The notes beneath the pieces were generated by a model that was not told where the DNA came from, made no database searches, and saw nothing but the letters and a program-made list of their open reading frames with translations. This document shows positions 52,770 to 64,000 of a stretch of DNA of 64,000 nt, piece after piece. A program made the position numbers and the translations under genes. The stretch lies in NCBI RefSeq assembly GCF_001905725.1, contig NZ_LIWB01000003.1, forward strand, positions 517,471 to 581,470. Reading direction: 5' to 3'. The first letter of the stretch is position 1; every line of letters begins with the position of its first letter. Origin of the DNA: Streptomyces sp. CB02400 (GTDB lineage: Bacteria > Actinomycetota > Actinomycetes > Streptomycetales > Streptomycetaceae).

Positions 52770-54170
52770 GTGACCAGCACAGCCGCTACGGCACCTGCCG
52801 CACCCAAGGCCAAGCGGGACCGCACGCACTATCTCTACATCGCGGTGATCATCGCGGTCGCCCTCGGTATCGCCGTCGGTCTGATCGCGCCCGACTTCGC
52901 GACCGAGCTGAAGCCGCTCGGCACCGGCTTCGTGAACCTGATCAAGATGATGATCTCGCCGATCATCTTCTGCACCATCGTGCTGGGCATCGGCTCCGTG
53001 CGGAAGGCCGCCAAGGTCGGCGCGGTCGGCGGTATCGCGCTCGGCTACTTCATGGTGATGTCGGTCGTCGCGCTCGCCATCGGTCTGATCGTCGGCAACA
53101 TCCTGGACCCGGGTACGGGCCTCGCGGTCACCGACGCCGTCAAGGAGACCGGTCAGGCGCAGGTCGACGCGGAGGCCAAGAGCACCGTCGACTTCCTGAT
53201 GGGCATCATCCCGACCACGATCGTCTCCGCGTTCACCGCCGGCGAGGTCCTGCAGACCCTGCTGGTCGCCCTGCTCTGCGGCTTCGCCCTCCAGGCCATG
53301 GGGTCCGCCGGACAGCCCGTCCTGCGCGGCATCGAGCACATCCAGCGGCTGGTCTTCCGCGTCCTGGCGATGATCATGTGGGCGGCCCCGATCGGTGCCT
53401 TCGGCGCCATCGCCGCGGTCACCGGCTCGGCCGGCGTCGACGCGCTCAAGAGCCTGGCCGTGCTGATGCTCGGCTTCTACGTCACCTGCGTCCTGTTCAT
53501 CTTCCTGGTGCTGGGCACGATGCTGCGCCTCATCGCCGGTGTGAACGTCTTCTCGCTCTTCAAGTACCTGGGCCGCGAGTTCCTGCTGATCCTCTCCACC
53601 TCCTCGTCGGAGTCGGCGCTGCCGCGCCTCATCGCGAAGATGGAGCACCTGGGAGTCAGCAAGCCGGTGGTCGGCATCACCGTCCCGACCGGCTACTCCT
53701 TCAACCTCGACGGCACCATGATCTACATGACCATGGCCTCGCTGTTCATCGCCGACGCCATGGGCACGCCGATGTCGATCGGCGAGCAGATCCCGCTGCT
53801 GCTCTTCCTGCTGGTGGCCTCCAAGGGCGCGGCCGGTGTCTCCGGTGCCGGTCTCGCCACGCTGGCCGGTGGCCTCCAGTCGCACAAGCCGGCCCTGGTG
53901 GACGGCATCGGCCTCATCGTCGGCATCGACCGCTTCATGAGCGAGGCCCGCGCCCTCACCAACTTCGCGGGCAACGCCGTCGCCACCGTCCTGATCGGCA
54001 CCTGGACCAAGGAGATCGACCGGGCCCGGGTGGACGAGGTCCTGGCCGGCCGCGCCCCCTTCGACGAGAAGACGCTGCTGGACGACGACCACGGCACCGG
54101 CGGCGACGCCGACGAGCCCCGCGCCGAGCTGCCCGAGCCGGGCGGCGAGAAGGAGCTGGCCAAGGCCTGA
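52770..54170 (+). CDS. dctA: C4-dicarboxylate transporter DctA
   Basis: A 466-residue proton- or sodium-coupled symporter of the glutamate/dicarboxylate family. It takes up succinate, fumarate and malate. Hydrophobic helices begin at HYLYIAVIIAVALGIAVGLI. The re-entrant loop STSSSESALP, the signature VPTGYSFNLDGTMIYMT and GAAGVSGAG are visible. GTG at 52770 follows AAGGAGG. It is regulated most likely by the divergent DcuS/DctR-type pair. Three hairpins follow. Confidence 0.95.
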   Translation: MTSTAATAPAAPKAKRDRTHYLYIAVIIAVALGIAVGLIAPDFATELKPLGTGFVNLIKMMISPIIFCTIVLGIGSVRKAAKVGAVGGIALGYFMVMSVVALAIGLIVGNILDPGTGLAVTDAVKETGQAQVDAEAKSTVDFLMGIIPTTIVSAFTAGEVLQTLLVALLCGFALQAMGSAGQPVLRGIEHIQRLVFRVLAMIMWAAPIGAFGAIAAVTGSAGVDALKSLAVLMLGFYVTCVLFIFLVLGTMLRLIAGVNVFSLFKYLGREFLLILSTSSSESALPRLIAKMEHLGVSKPVVGITVPTGYSFNLDGTMIYMTMASLFIADAMGTPMSIGEQIPLLLFLLVASKGAAGVSGAGLATLAGGLQSHKPALVDGIGLIVGIDRFMSEARALTNFAGNAVATVLIGTWTKEIDRARVDEVLAGRAPFDEKTLLDDDHGTGGDADEPRAELPEPGGEKELAKA

Positions 54171-54208
54171 CGGCCACCGGCGCAGCACACAGCACACCCC
54201 ACAGACCC

Positions 54209-54328
54209 GGGCGGCTGGGACACTCCCCCGTTGCTCAGCCGCCCGGTCGCTGGAGGCCCGCCGCCCGTATCCGGGCCTCCACAGCCGCCGAGCGGCCAGG
54301 CTCCGCCCCCGTGAGCCCGGCCGCTCGG
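54209..54328 (+). terminator. Three consecutive hairpins after dctA
   Basis: Stems are GGGCGGCTG/CAGCCGCCC (54209-54244), GGAGGCCCG/CGGGCCTCC (54252-54280) and CCGAGCGGCC/GGCCGCTCGG (54288-54328), the last followed by CTTCTTCC. No gene lies in the 245-base gap. A triple terminator is likely. Confidence 0.6.
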
Positions 54329-54380
54329 CTTCTTCCGTTCCGCCCGACCCGTACGGCCCCGCCCGTCCCGTACGTCCTTG

Positions 54381-54400
54381 CCTTGACGCCGACGTCAAGG
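54381..54400. promoter_or_regulatory. MerR-type promoter operator
   Basis: CCTTGACG-ccga-CGTCAAGG is a perfect eight-base inverted repeat that covers a TTGACG -35 box. It begins 35 bases before the MerR start, with TTACGTT as a possible -10. This layout, a dyad over the -35/-10 spacer, is typical for MerR autoregulation. Confidence 0.65.
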
Positions 54401-54415
54401 CTTACGTTCGTCCGT

Positions 54416-54844
54416 ATGCGAATCGGCGAGCTGGCCGCACGGGCCGGGACCACCACGCGGACGCTGCGGTACTACGAGTCACGCGGGCTGCTGTCCGCGC
54501 GGCGTACCGGCAACGGATACCGGACCTACGACGAGAGCGATCTGAAGCTGCTGCGGCAGATCCGCACGCTCCAGGACTTCGGGTTCGACCTGGAGGAGAC
54601 CCGGCCCTTCGTGGAGTGTCTGCGGGCCGGGCACCCCGAGGGCGACTCGTGCCCCGCCTCGCTCCAGGTCTACCGGCGCAAGCTGGACGAGCTCGACGCC
54701 CTGATCGGCGAGCTGCGTGCGGTACGGGCGAAGGTCGGCGAGCAGCTCGCGCGGGCGGAGTCGGCACGGGACGGGCTGGCCGCCGACGCGGCGGCTCCGG
54801 GCGGTCCGGAGCCGGTGTGCGAACTGGGAGGGGAACCAAGGTGA
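54416..54844 (+). CDS. MerR-family regulator
   Basis: A 142-residue regulator. MRIGELAARAGTTTRTLRYYESRGLL is the MerR helix-turn-helix and wing; a dimerisation helix (YRRKLDELDALIGELRAVRAK) follows. Single Cys residues occur at VECLRAG, DSCPAS and PVCEL, so redox or metal sensing is possible but not shown. It is coupled to the thioredoxin gene by a GTGA overlap, so it probably controls it. Confidence 0.9.
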   Translation: MRIGELAARAGTTTRTLRYYESRGLLSARRTGNGYRTYDESDLKLLRQIRTLQDFGFDLEETRPFVECLRAGHPEGDSCPASLQVYRRKLDELDALIGELRAVRAKVGEQLARAESARDGLAADAAAPGGPEPVCELGGEPR

Positions 54845-55173
54845 GCAAGGCGAGTGGTGTGCCCGAGGTGACCGACGCGGACTTCGAGGAAGAGGTGATC
54901 GGGGCGGAGCTGCCGGTGCTGGTGGAGTTCACCGCCGACTGGTGCCCGCCGTGCCGGCAGATGGCGCCGGTGCTGAGCGCGCTGGCCGCCGAGGAGGACG
55001 GCCGGCTGAAGGTCGTCCAGCTGAATGTGGACGCCAATCCCGGTACGACCAACGCCTACAAGGTGCTGTCGATGCCGACCTTCATGGTGTTCCGCGACGG
55101 GGAGCCGCTGCGGTCGATGGTGGGGGCCAGGCCCAAGCGGCGGCTCCTGGAGGAGCTGGCGGACGTGCTCTGA
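54841..55173 (+). CDS. Thioredoxin
   Basis: A 110-residue thioredoxin. The active site is FTADWCPPCRQMAP (Cys-Pro-Pro-Cys, a variant of the usual CGPC), with cis-Pro in VLSMPTFMVFRDG. It should reduce protein disulfides in the cytoplasm. GTG at 54841 overlaps the MerR stop. The strong terminator at 55214-55250 ends this two-gene operon. Confidence 0.92.
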   Translation: MSKASGVPEVTDADFEEEVIGAELPVLVEFTADWCPPCRQMAPVLSALAAEEDGRLKVVQLNVDANPGTTNAYKVLSMPTFMVFRDGEPLRSMVGARPKRRLLEELADVL

Positions 55174-55213
55174 CCTGGTACGACGGCCTGGGATGACCTG
55201 GTACGCGGCACAA

Positions 55214-55250
55214 GAAAACCCCCGGGCAATTGCGCCCGGGGGTTTTCTTT
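55214..55250 (+). terminator. Intrinsic terminator after the thioredoxin operon
   Basis: GAAAACCCCCGGGC and GCCCGGGGGTTTTC form a 14-base stem with a six-base loop, followed by TTT. Confidence 0.92.
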
Positions 55251-55335
55251 GCGTATATTCATTGATTCGCGACTTCGTTTTCGTGGAAGCCGCAGTGAAG
55301 TTCAGTGACCACAGTGTATCCGGGCGGGAGCGGAA

Positions 55336-57597
55336 TTGTCAAACACCGAATTTCCGGACGAGGAATTGCGGCAGGAACAGCAATTCATCGACGGACTGTA
55401 CGCACGCGTGGACGTCCTGCGCGGCGACGCCGAGGTGTCCGTCACGGAGGCGCTCGCCCAGGGCCACACCCCCCGGCAGGCCCGGCTGGAGCGGGACATC
55501 CTGGTCGCCGAGCGCTCCGGGCTGCTCGCCGCGCTGAACGCCGTGGACGGCTCCCTCTGCTTCGGCCGCATCGACCTCGCCTCCGGCGACACCCACCACA
55601 TCGGCCGGATCGGCCTGCGCGCCGACGACGCCGAACGCACGCCCGTCCTCATCGACTGGCGCGCCGACGTCGCCCGCCCGTTCTACCTGGCCACCGGCCA
55701 CACCACGATGGGGCTCAGGCGCCGCCGGCACATCTCCACCGAGGGCCGCCGGGTCACCGCCCTGCACGACGAGGTCCTCGACCTCGGCGACGACACCCGT
55801 ACCGGCCACGAGGACCCGACCGGCGACGCCGTCCTGCTCGCCGCGCTCAACTCCGCGCGCACCGGCCGCATGGGCGACATCGTGCGCACCATCCAGGCCG
55901 ACCAGGACCGCATCATCCGCGCCCCGCACCGCGGGGTCATGGTCGTCGAGGGCGGCCCCGGCACCGGCAAGACCGCCGTCGCCCTGCACCGCGCCGCCTA
56001 CCTGCTCTACGAGCACCGTGAGCTGCTGGCCCGCCGCGCCGTCCTGATCGTCGGCCCCAACCCGGCGTTCCTCGGCTACATCGGCGAGGTGCTGCCCAGC
56101 CTCGGCGAGACCGGTGTGCTGCTCGCGACCGTCGGCGAGCTGTTCCCCGGCGTGAAGACCACCCGGACCGACACTCCCGAGGCCGCCGCCGTCAAGGGCC
56201 GCGCGGAGATGGCCGGCGTCCTCGCCGACGTCGTGCGCGACCGGCAGGCGCTGCCCGACCCGGTGATCGCGATCGAGCACGACCGCGAGGTCCTCATGCT
56301 CGACGACGGCCTGGTGAACGTCGCCCGTGAACGCACCCGCGCCGCGAAACTGCCGCACAACGTGGCCCGCGAGCACTTCGAGGGCCACATCCTCAACGCG
56401 CTCACCGACATGGTCGCCGAACGCATCGGCACCGACCCCTACGACGGCTCCAACCTGCTCGACCCCAGCGACATCACCCAGATCCGCGACGAACTCGCCG
56501 AGAACCCCGAGGTCTGGTCCGCGATCGACCGGCTCTGGCCCCGGATCACCCCGCAGCGCCTGGTCGCCGACTTCCTCGCCGCACCCGAGGGCCACCTCCC
56601 CGACGAGGACGCCGCCGCGATCCGCCGCCCGGTCACCCGGCACTGGACCGTCTCCGACGTGCCCCTGCTCGACGAGGCCGCCGAACTCCTCGGCGAGGAC
56701 GACCGCCTCGAACGCGAGCGCGCCGAACGCGAACGGCAGACCCAGATCGCCTTCGCACAGGGCGTGCTGGACGTCTCGTACGCCTCCCGGACCTACGAGT
56801 TCGAGGACAAGGAGGACGACGACCCGGACTCCTCCGAGGTGCTGTCCGCGCACGACATCATCGACGCCGAACGCTTCGCCGAACGGCACGAGGAGGACGA
56901 CCACCGCAGCGCCGCCGAACGCGCCGCCGCCGACCGCACCTGGGCGTTCGGGCACATCATCGTCGACGAGGCGCAGGAGCTGTCCCCGATGGCGTGGCGG
57001 CTGCTGATGCGGCGCAGCCCCACCCGCTCGATGACCCTGGTCGGCGACCCGGCACAGACCTCCGAGGCGGGCGGTGTCGGCTCCTGGGCGGACATCCTCA
57101 CCCCGTTCGTCGAGGACCGCTGGGAGCACACCCGGCTCGGCGTCAACTACCGCACCCCCGCCGAGATCATGGACGTCGCCGCGGCCGTGGTGCGCGCCGA
57201 GCACCCCGGTTTCGAGCCGCCCGGCTCGGTCCGCTCCACGGGCGTACGGCCCTGGGCCCGCGCCACCGACGACCTGCCCGGCGCGGTCGCCAAGGCCGTC
57301 GCGGAACTCACCCCCGACGAGGGCCGCCTCGCGGTCATCGCCCCGCGCGAGCTGCACCGCGCCCTGGCCGCCCGCCTCGACGGGGTGACGGCGGGCGCCG
57401 AGCCCGACCTGGCGCACGCCGTCGTGCTGCTCGACCCGCGCCAGGCCAAGGGGCTGGAGTTCGACTCCGTCCTCGTGGTCGAACCGGGCCGCTACGGCAC
57501 CAGCGACCTGTACGTGGCCCTCACCCGCGCCACCCAGCGGCTCGGCGTCCTGCACACCGAGCCGCTGCCGAAGCCGCTGGCCGAGGCCATGAACTGA
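55336..57597 (+). CDS. helD: HelD-type UvrD/Rep-family helicase
   Basis: A 753-residue superfamily 1 ATPase. HelD proteins remove stalled RNA polymerase and recycle it. An N-terminal coiled arm (EELRQEQQFIDGLYARVDVL) is followed by Walker A VVEGGPGTGKTAVALHRAAYLLY, an insertion domain, then HIIVDEAQELSPMAW (Walker B), LVGDPAQTSE and the C-terminal VLLDPRQAKGLEFDSVLVVEP and YVALTRATQRL. TTG at 55336 follows GGGAGCGG. No rifamycin-associated repeat is seen in the 85-base leader, so it is not obviously the HelR type. Confidence 0.88.
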   Translation: MSNTEFPDEELRQEQQFIDGLYARVDVLRGDAEVSVTEALAQGHTPRQARLERDILVAERSGLLAALNAVDGSLCFGRIDLASGDTHHIGRIGLRADDAERTPVLIDWRADVARPFYLATGHTTMGLRRRRHISTEGRRVTALHDEVLDLGDDTRTGHEDPTGDAVLLAALNSARTGRMGDIVRTIQADQDRIIRAPHRGVMVVEGGPGTGKTAVALHRAAYLLYEHRELLARRAVLIVGPNPAFLGYIGEVLPSLGETGVLLATVGELFPGVKTTRTDTPEAAAVKGRAEMAGVLADVVRDRQALPDPVIAIEHDREVLMLDDGLVNVARERTRAAKLPHNVAREHFEGHILNALTDMVAERIGTDPYDGSNLLDPSDITQIRDELAENPEVWSAIDRLWPRITPQRLVADFLAAPEGHLPDEDAAAIRRPVTRHWTVSDVPLLDEAAELLGEDDRLERERAERERQTQIAFAQGVLDVSYASRTYEFEDKEDDDPDSSEVLSAHDIIDAERFAERHEEDDHRSAAERAAADRTWAFGHIIVDEAQELSPMAWRLLMRRSPTRSMTLVGDPAQTSEAGGVGSWADILTPFVEDRWEHTRLGVNYRTPAEIMDVAAAVVRAEHPGFEPPGSVRSTGVRPWARATDDLPGAVAKAVAELTPDEGRLAVIAPRELHRALAARLDGVTAGAEPDLAHAVVLLDPRQAKGLEFDSVLVVEPGRYGTSDLYVALTRATQRLGVLHTEPLPKPLAEAMN

Positions 57598-57611
57598 GCG
57601 GAAGAGCTCAG
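57594..57611. terminator. Short hairpin over convergent stop codons
   Basis: CTGAGC-ggaaga-GCTCAG spans both the helD and glgB stop codons, which lie only ten bases apart. Confidence 0.45.
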
Positions 57612-60178
57612 GCCGGACGCAGCCACACCGTCGCCAGGGGCGGCAGGGTCAGCCGGATGCTCGCCGGGAACCCGTGCCGTCCCTGCGGCTCCGGCTTGAC
57701 CGGGTCGGGGCGGGTGACGTCACCGCCGCCGTAGCGGCCGGCGTCGGTGTTCACCACCTCGTGCCAGGCGGGCACGTCGTCGGGGACGCCGATCCGGTAG
57801 TCCTGCCGGACCACGGGCGCGAAGTGGGACACCGCGAGCAGCGGGGAGCCGTCGGAGTCGTACCGCAGGAACGCGAACACGTTGTCCTCGGCAGCGTCCC
57901 CGGTCACCCACCGGAAACCGGACGGCTCGGTGTCGCCCCGCCACAGCGCCGGGGTGCGCCCGTACACGGTGTTGAGGTCACGCACCAGATCGCGCACCCC
58001 GCGATGGTCGGCCTCCGCGCCGTAGTTCGGGTCGAGGAGCCACCAGTCCGGGCCGTGCGCCTCCGACCACTCCGCTCCCTGCGCGAACTCCTGCCCCATG
58101 AAGAGGAGCTGCTTGCCCGGATGGGCCCACATGAAGCCCAGGTAGGCCCGCAGGTTGGCGCGCTGCTGCCACCAGTCGCCGGGCATCTTCGACACCAGGG
58201 AACGCTTGCCGTGCACCACCTCGTCGTGGGAGATCGGCAGCACGTAGTTCTCGCTGTAGGCGTACACCATCGAGAACGTCATCTCGCCGTGGTGGTAGCG
58301 GCGGTGGACCGGCTCGTGGCTCATGTACTGGAGCGAGTCGTGCATCCAGCCCATGTTCCACTTCAGCCCGAACCCGAGCCCGCCGAAGCCGCTCGGCCCC
58401 TTGTGGTGGGTGGCCCGGGTGACGCCGTCCCAGGCCGTGGACTCCTCCGCGATCGTCACGACCCCCGGCACCCTGCGGTACACGGTCGCGTTCATCTCCT
58501 GGAGGAACGCCACCGCGTCCAGGTTCTCCCGGCCGCCGTGCTCGTTCGGCGTCCACTGGCCCGGCTCGCGCGAGTAGTCGAGGTAGAGCATCGAGGCGAC
58601 CGCGTCCACGCGCAGCCCGTCGATGTGGAACTCCTCGCACCAGTAAAGGGCGTTGGCGACGAGGAAGTTGCGCACCTCGCGCCGCCCGAAGTCGAACTCC
58701 AGGGTGCCCCAGTCGGGATGGGCGGCCCGCAGCGGATCCTCGTGCTCGTACAGCGGCCGCCCGTCGAACTCCGCCAGCGCCCACTCGTCGCGCGGGAAGT
58801 GCGCCGGCACCCAGTCCATCAGCACCCCGATCCCGGCCCGGTGCAGGGCGTCGACCAGGTACCGGAAGTCGTCCGGGGTGCCGAGGCGGGCCGTGGGCGC
58901 GTAGAACCCGGTGACCTGGTAACCCCACGAGCCGCCGAAGGGGTGCTCGGCGACCGGCATCAGCTCCACGTGGGTGAAGCCGAGGTCCTTGACGTACGCG
59001 GGGAGCTGCTCGGCGAGCTGCCGGTACGTCAGTCCCGGCCGCCAGGACGGCAGGTGCACCTCGTAGACGGAGAACGGCGCCCGGTGCGCGGGCACGGCCG
59101 CCCGGCGCTCCAGCCATTCCGCGTCGCCCCACTCGTACGCCGACGACGTGACGATCGACGACGTGGCCGGCGGGACCTCCGTACGGCGGGCCAGCGGGTC
59201 GGCGCGCAGGGTCTTCGAACCGTCGGGGCGAGTGATCTCGAACTTGTACAGCTCGCCCTCGCCGATCCCCGGCACGAACAGCTCCCACACCCCCGTCGAG
59301 CCCAGCGACCGCATGGGGAAGCCGGTGCCGTCCCAGAAGTTGAAGGTGCCGGACACCCGCACCCCGCGCGCGTTCGGCGCCCACACCGTGAAGCGGGTAC
59401 CGGTGACGCCCTGGTGGGTCATGGGGTGCGCGCCGAGGACCGTCCACAGCTCCTCGTGCCGGCCCTCGCCGATCAGATGCAGGTCGAGCTCGCCGAGCGT
59501 GGGCAGGAAGCGGTACGCGTCCTCCGTCTCCTGCACCGTCCCCTCGTACGTCACGAGCAGCCGGTACGCCGGGACCTCGCCCAGCGGCAGCAGTCCCGAG
59601 AAGAAGCCGTCACCGTCGTCGTGCAGCTCGACGGTGAGGCCCCCGGAGACGACGGTCACCGCGAGGGCGTACGGCCGGAACGCCCGGAAGACGACCCCGC
59701 CGGGCACCGGATGCGCGCCGAGCACGGAGTGCGGGGCGTGATGCGTCCCGCTCAGCAGCCGCTCCCGGTCGGCGGCGTCCACGGCGGGGGAGACGGCGAT
59801 CTCCATCTCGGGCGGGGCGGGCTGTGCGGCGGGGGTGGCCTTCAACGCCGTCTTCTTCGCCGCGGCCTTCTTGGCGGGGGTCTTCTCGGCGGGGGTCTTC
59901 TCGGCCACGGCCCTCTTCGTCACGGCCTTCTTCGCCGGGCTCTTGGCAGCAGCAGCCTTCTTCACCGCGGCCTTCTTCACCGCGGCCTTCTTCACCGCCG
60001 CTTTCTCGGTCGCCGCCTTCTTGGCCGTGGCCTTCGCCGCCGCGGCGGTCTTCTTCGCAGCGGTCTTCTTCCCGGCGGTCTTCTTCGCGGTGGCCTTCTT
60101 CACCGGCTCGGCTGCCGCGGGCTGGCGCTCGGCCGGCTGTTCCGGATGCGAACCGCTGGACTCGGGGCGGGGGGTCAC
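57608..60178 (-). CDS. glgB: 1,4-alpha-glucan branching enzyme with Lys/Ala-rich N-terminus
   Basis: An 856-residue GH13 branching enzyme that adds alpha-1,6 branches to the GlgE-made glucan. Catalytic Asp ([15 protein letters not shown]), Glu ([11 protein letters not shown]) and Asp ([10 protein letters not shown]) are present, after a CBM48 region. Unusually, residues of about 25-115 are Lys/Ala repeats such as [16 protein letters not shown], which resemble histone H1 or HupS tails. GTG at 60178 follows AGGAGG. It is the last gene of the operon glgE-treS-pep2-glgB. Confidence 0.94.
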   Translation of the reverse strand: MTPRPESSGSHPEQPAERQPAAAEPVKKATAKKTAGKKTAAKKTAAAAKATAKKAATEKAAVKKAAVKKAAVKKAAAAKSPAKKAVTKRAVAEKTPAEKTPAKKAAAKKTALKATPAAQPAPPEMEIAVSPAVDAADRERLLSGTHHAPHSVLGAHPVPGGVVFRAFRPYALAVTVVSGGLTVELHDDGDGFFSGLLPLGEVPAYRLLVTYEGTVQETEDAYRFLPTLGELDLHLIGEGRHEELWTVLGAHPMTHQGVTGTRFTVWAPNARGVRVSGTFNFWDGTGFPMRSLGSTGVWELFVPGIGEGELYKFEITRPDGSKTLRADPLARRTEVPPATSSIVTSSAYEWGDAEWLERRAAVPAHRAPFSVYEVHLPSWRPGLTYRQLAEQLPAYVKDLGFTHVELMPVAEHPFGGSWGYQVTGFYAPTARLGTPDDFRYLVDALHRAGIGVLMDWVPAHFPRDEWALAEFDGRPLYEHEDPLRAAHPDWGTLEFDFGRREVRNFLVANALYWCEEFHIDGLRVDAVASMLYLDYSREPGQWTPNEHGGRENLDAVAFLQEMNATVYRRVPGVVTIAEESTAWDGVTRATHHKGPSGFGGLGFGLKWNMGWMHDSLQYMSHEPVHRRYHHGEMTFSMVYAYSENYVLPISHDEVVHGKRSLVSKMPGDWWQQRANLRAYLGFMWAHPGKQLLFMGQEFAQGAEWSEAHGPDWWLLDPNYGAEADHRGVRDLVRDLNTVYGRTPALWRGDTEPSGFRWVTGDAAEDNVFAFLRYDSDGSPLLAVSHFAPVVRQDYRIGVPDDVPAWHEVVNTDAGRYGGGDVTRPDPVKPEPQGRHGFPASIRLTLPPLATVWLRPA

Positions 60179-60210
60179 GGGCGAGGCCTCCTGGACGCGG
60201 GTCGGATGGG

Positions 60211-61629
60211 TCAGATCAGGTCGGACGAGGCGAGCCGGTGCACGGCGGCCAGCGGTACGGGCAGCCACTCAGGACGGTGCCGGGCCTCGTAGACCACTTC
60301 GTAGACCGCCTTGTCGGTCTCGTACGCGCGCAGCAGCACCGGATCGGTGCGCGGATCCCGGCCGGCCGCCTCCGCGTAGCCGGAGCAGTACGCCGCCCGG
60401 CACCGCACGGCCCAGTCCGGCTGCGGCGGGTCCACCGAACGCGCCGCGTAGTCGAAGGACCGCAGCATGCCGGCCACGTCCCGCACCGCCGGCTGCGGCA
60501 TCCGGCGCTCGGCCAGCGGACGGGCCGGCTCCCCCTCGAAGTCGATCAGCGACCACTCCCCGGTCGGGGAGCGCAGGCACTGCCCGAGGTGCAGATCGCC
60601 GTGCACCCGCTGGGCGGTCCAGACGTGCCCCTCGACGGCCAGACCGTCCAGCGCCGTGAACGCCGAGCGCAGCCCGTCCGCGTACGGCCGCAGCGCGGGC
60701 ACCGCGTGCACGGCAGCCTCCAGCCGCTCGGTCATGCCGGCGACCAGGGAACGGAGCTGGGCGTGCCCCAGCGTGACCGTGGGCAGCGCGCGGGCCAGCG
60801 CGGTGTGCACCTCGGCGGTGGCCCGCCCGAGGGCCCGTGACTCGGCGACGAAGTCCTCCCCCTTGGCCAGCTCCCGCAGCGCCAGCTCCCAGCCGTCCGT
60901 CGCACCCTGCACGAACGGCTGGAGCACCCCCAGGACGTACGGCTCGGCCGGGGGCGGCGGGCCGGGCGCCTCATCGGGCTCCGCGACCAGCCAGGCCGTC
61001 GGCGGGGGCACCCGGGGGCAGCCCACGCGGGCCAGCGCCAGCGGCAGCTCCAGATCGGGGTTGATCCCGGGCACGATCCGGCGCAACAGCTTCAGGATGA
61101 ACGTATCTCCGTAGACGACCGAAGAGTTCGACTGCTCGGCGGTCACCAGGCGCGGCACCAGACCGGACCGGATCTCCTGGCGCGGGTCCCGATCGAAGCG
61201 AAGCCCGCCGATCCGGGCCTGGGTGCGCAGCGCCTCCAGGAGCAGTTCGGCGGGCCGGGTGTCGTGCAGGGCCTCGTAGACCGTCCGTCCGGCCAGCGGG
61301 CCCCGCGTCACATGGCCGATCAGCGCGGGCGCGAGCCGGGGCGGCAACGCCTCGCGCACGCCTATGAGCAGCTGGTAGCAGTCGCCGGGCTGCTCGGGGC
61401 CGTCGTGGCCCGGCTGGAGCGGCTGGTGCGCGCGTACGAGCAGGTGGTACAGGCCCAGCTTGGCCGTGGGCGGCAGCAGCTCGGTGGCCGCGACCAGGGA
61501 GAACCCGGTGACGGGGCGGCCCTTGCCAGCGAACCAGCGCTGCCGCGGCAGCCATTCCCTCAGCAGTGGATCCAGTGACGCAAGGAGGCCGGGCGGGGTC
61601 GTGACGGTGCGTGTGACGGCTTCCGACAT
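60211..61629 (-). CDS. pep2: Maltokinase Pep2
   Basis: A 472-residue kinase that makes maltose-1-phosphate for GlgE. The N-lobe begins at [39 protein letters not shown] follows, and the catalytic loop is [11 protein letters not shown], with LIDFEGEP as the metal-binding motif. The ATG at 61629 is chosen because AAAGGA lies nine bases upstream; an in-frame ATG at 61698 adds 23 residues with no good site. It lies 112 bases after treS and 32 before glgB. Confidence 0.93.
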   Translation of the reverse strand: MSEAVTRTVTTPPGLLASLDPLLREWLPRQRWFAGKGRPVTGFSLVAATELLPPTAKLGLYHLLVRAHQPLQPGHDGPEQPGDCYQLLIGVREALPPRLAPALIGHVTRGPLAGRTVYEALHDTRPAELLLEALRTQARIGGLRFDRDPRQEIRSGLVPRLVTAEQSNSSVVYGDTFILKLLRRIVPGINPDLELPLALARVGCPRVPPPTAWLVAEPDEAPGPPPPAEPYVLGVLQPFVQGATDGWELALRELAKGEDFVAESRALGRATAEVHTALARALPTVTLGHAQLRSLVAGMTERLEAAVHAVPALRPYADGLRSAFTALDGLAVEGHVWTAQRVHGDLHLGQCLRSPTGEWSLIDFEGEPARPLAERRMPQPAVRDVAGMLRSFDYAARSVDPPQPDWAVRCRAAYCSGYAEAAGRDPRTDPVLLRAYETDKAVYEVVYEARHRPEWLPVPLAAVHRLASSDLI

Positions 61630-61741
61630 GGCGTCGCGTCCTTTCCCCTCTTTCGGCGCGCCCACGGGGGCGCCGCCGGTGGGCGGGGTGTTACTCATGC
61701 GTGCCCCGGGCGGAGCGGCGGAAACCGCGCCGCCCCGGGTT

Positions 61742-63438
<1,697 letters not shown>

Positions 63439-63442
<4 letters not shown>

Positions 63443-64000
63443 GCTGTGGGTGACCCTCCGATCGACGGGCTGGACGGTCGCAGGACACGGCTGTGCTCAC
63501 CCGGCGGCTCACTCCCGGATGCCCGGCCGACGACGAGCACATGCGCTCCCCCCGGCTCCAGGCGCACATAGTTGGCCCTGCCCCATTGATAGGTCTCGCC
63601 GGTGAGCTCGTCGCGCACCGGTACCGACTCGTGCCAGTCCAGGCCGAGTTGCGGCATGTCCAACGAGACCGTGGCCTCCTGGGTGTGGTGGGGGTCGAGG
63701 TTGGCGACCACCAGAACCGTGTTCGAACCCCGCCGCTTCGAGTACGCGATGACCTCCTCCTTGTCGGCGTGGTGGAAGTGGAGGTCGCGCAGTTGCCGCA
63801 GGGCCGGGTTCTCGCGCCGGATGGTGTTGAGCCGGGTGATGAGGGGGGTGATGGTGCGGCCCTCGCGTTCGGCGGTCTCCCAGTCGCGGTGCCTGAGCTG
63901 GTACTTCTCGCTGTCGAGGTATTCCTCGCCGCCGTCGCGCAGGGGGGTGTTCTCGCAGAGTTCGTAGCCGCTGTAGATGCCCCAGGTGGGGGAGAGGGTG
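63439..64000 (-). CDS. glgE: Maltosyltransferase GlgE, 3' part (cut by window edge)
   Basis: The last 186 or so residues of alpha-1,4-glucan:maltose-1-phosphate maltosyltransferase. The frame runs off the end of the window (first visible [19 protein letters not shown]) and ends in a beta-sandwich domain ([35 protein letters not shown]). The catalytic residues lie outside the window. It should be the first gene of the operon. The stop overlaps the treS start. Confidence 0.93.

Noticed and set aside
52649..54415. Long plus-strand frame running through dctA into the MerR gene
   Set aside because: It is the shadow of dctA joined to the true MerR start at 54416; the dctA frame carries the transporter signature.
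55251..55335. Rifamycin-associated element before the helicase
   Set aside because: No GGGGCTTGCGAGCAAG-like inverted repeat is seen, so the HelR assignment is not supported.

Overview
The window is high-GC actinobacterial chromosome, almost certainly from a Streptomyces. The evidence is the filP-scy polar-growth pair, isobutyryl-CoA mutase icmA, the operon glgE-treS-pep2-glgB (read on the minus strand), many GTG starts and 4-bp GTGA/ATGA start-stop overlaps. From memory, the gene order follows the SCO5387-SCO5443 stretch of S. coelicolor A3(2); this was not checked by search.

Layout. 0.2-10 kb: a P-loop membrane protein, the mismatch endonuclease NucS, small conserved proteins, a luciferase-like monooxygenase and two ABC export pairs. 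9.9-15 kb: the coiled-coil cytoskeletal proteins FilP and Scy. 15-18 kb: methylmalonyl-CoA epimerase, acetyl-CoA acetyltransferase and a MeaB-type GTPase, which link to icmA at 25.6-27.3 kb in acyl-CoA and branched-chain metabolism. 18-25.6 kb: an acid-rich PepSY protein with a two-component pair, two MarR regulators, three overlapping AIM24-family genes, two DUF3817 membrane proteins and a thiamine-binding-like protein. A two-repeat CRISPR-like relic lies at 25.13-25.22 kb. 27.5-32.4 kb: a secreted beta-propeller protein, a VOC protein, a methyltransferase, a TetR regulator and a thioredoxin/TPR protein. 32.4-35.7 kb: a 650-bp palindrome- and hairpin-rich leader and three cell-envelope genes. 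35.8-41.9 kb: central carbon genes pyk, ackA, pta and pfkA.

41.9-50.3 kb is an accessory island between pfkA and a C4-dicarboxylate-type two-component system. It holds a decayed toxin-antitoxin pair and a DUF397/helix-turn-helix/ATPase-like cluster. Next come two inverted paralogous NB-ARC-TPR (NLR-like STAND) genes that flank a small four-helix membrane protein. One STAND gene is preceded by a nucleosidase ORF in another frame. The reading frames show that nucleosidase and NB-ARC-TPR were one 980-residue protein, now split by a one-base shift. The nucleosidase tail and the other STAND protein share a short Gly/Phe-rich motif (GDHxDFRGGxF...V.G) at the position where amyloid-type signalling motifs occur in such systems. 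This is the best candidate for an undescribed conflict or self/non-self system in the window.

50.3-55.2 kb: DctS/DctR-type kinase and regulator, DctA transporter, a MerR regulator with a thioredoxin. 55.3-57.6 kb: a HelD-type helicase. 57.6-64 kb: the GlgE-pathway operon (glgB with an unusual Lys/Ala-rich tail, pep2, treS, and the 3' part of glgE, cut by the window edge).
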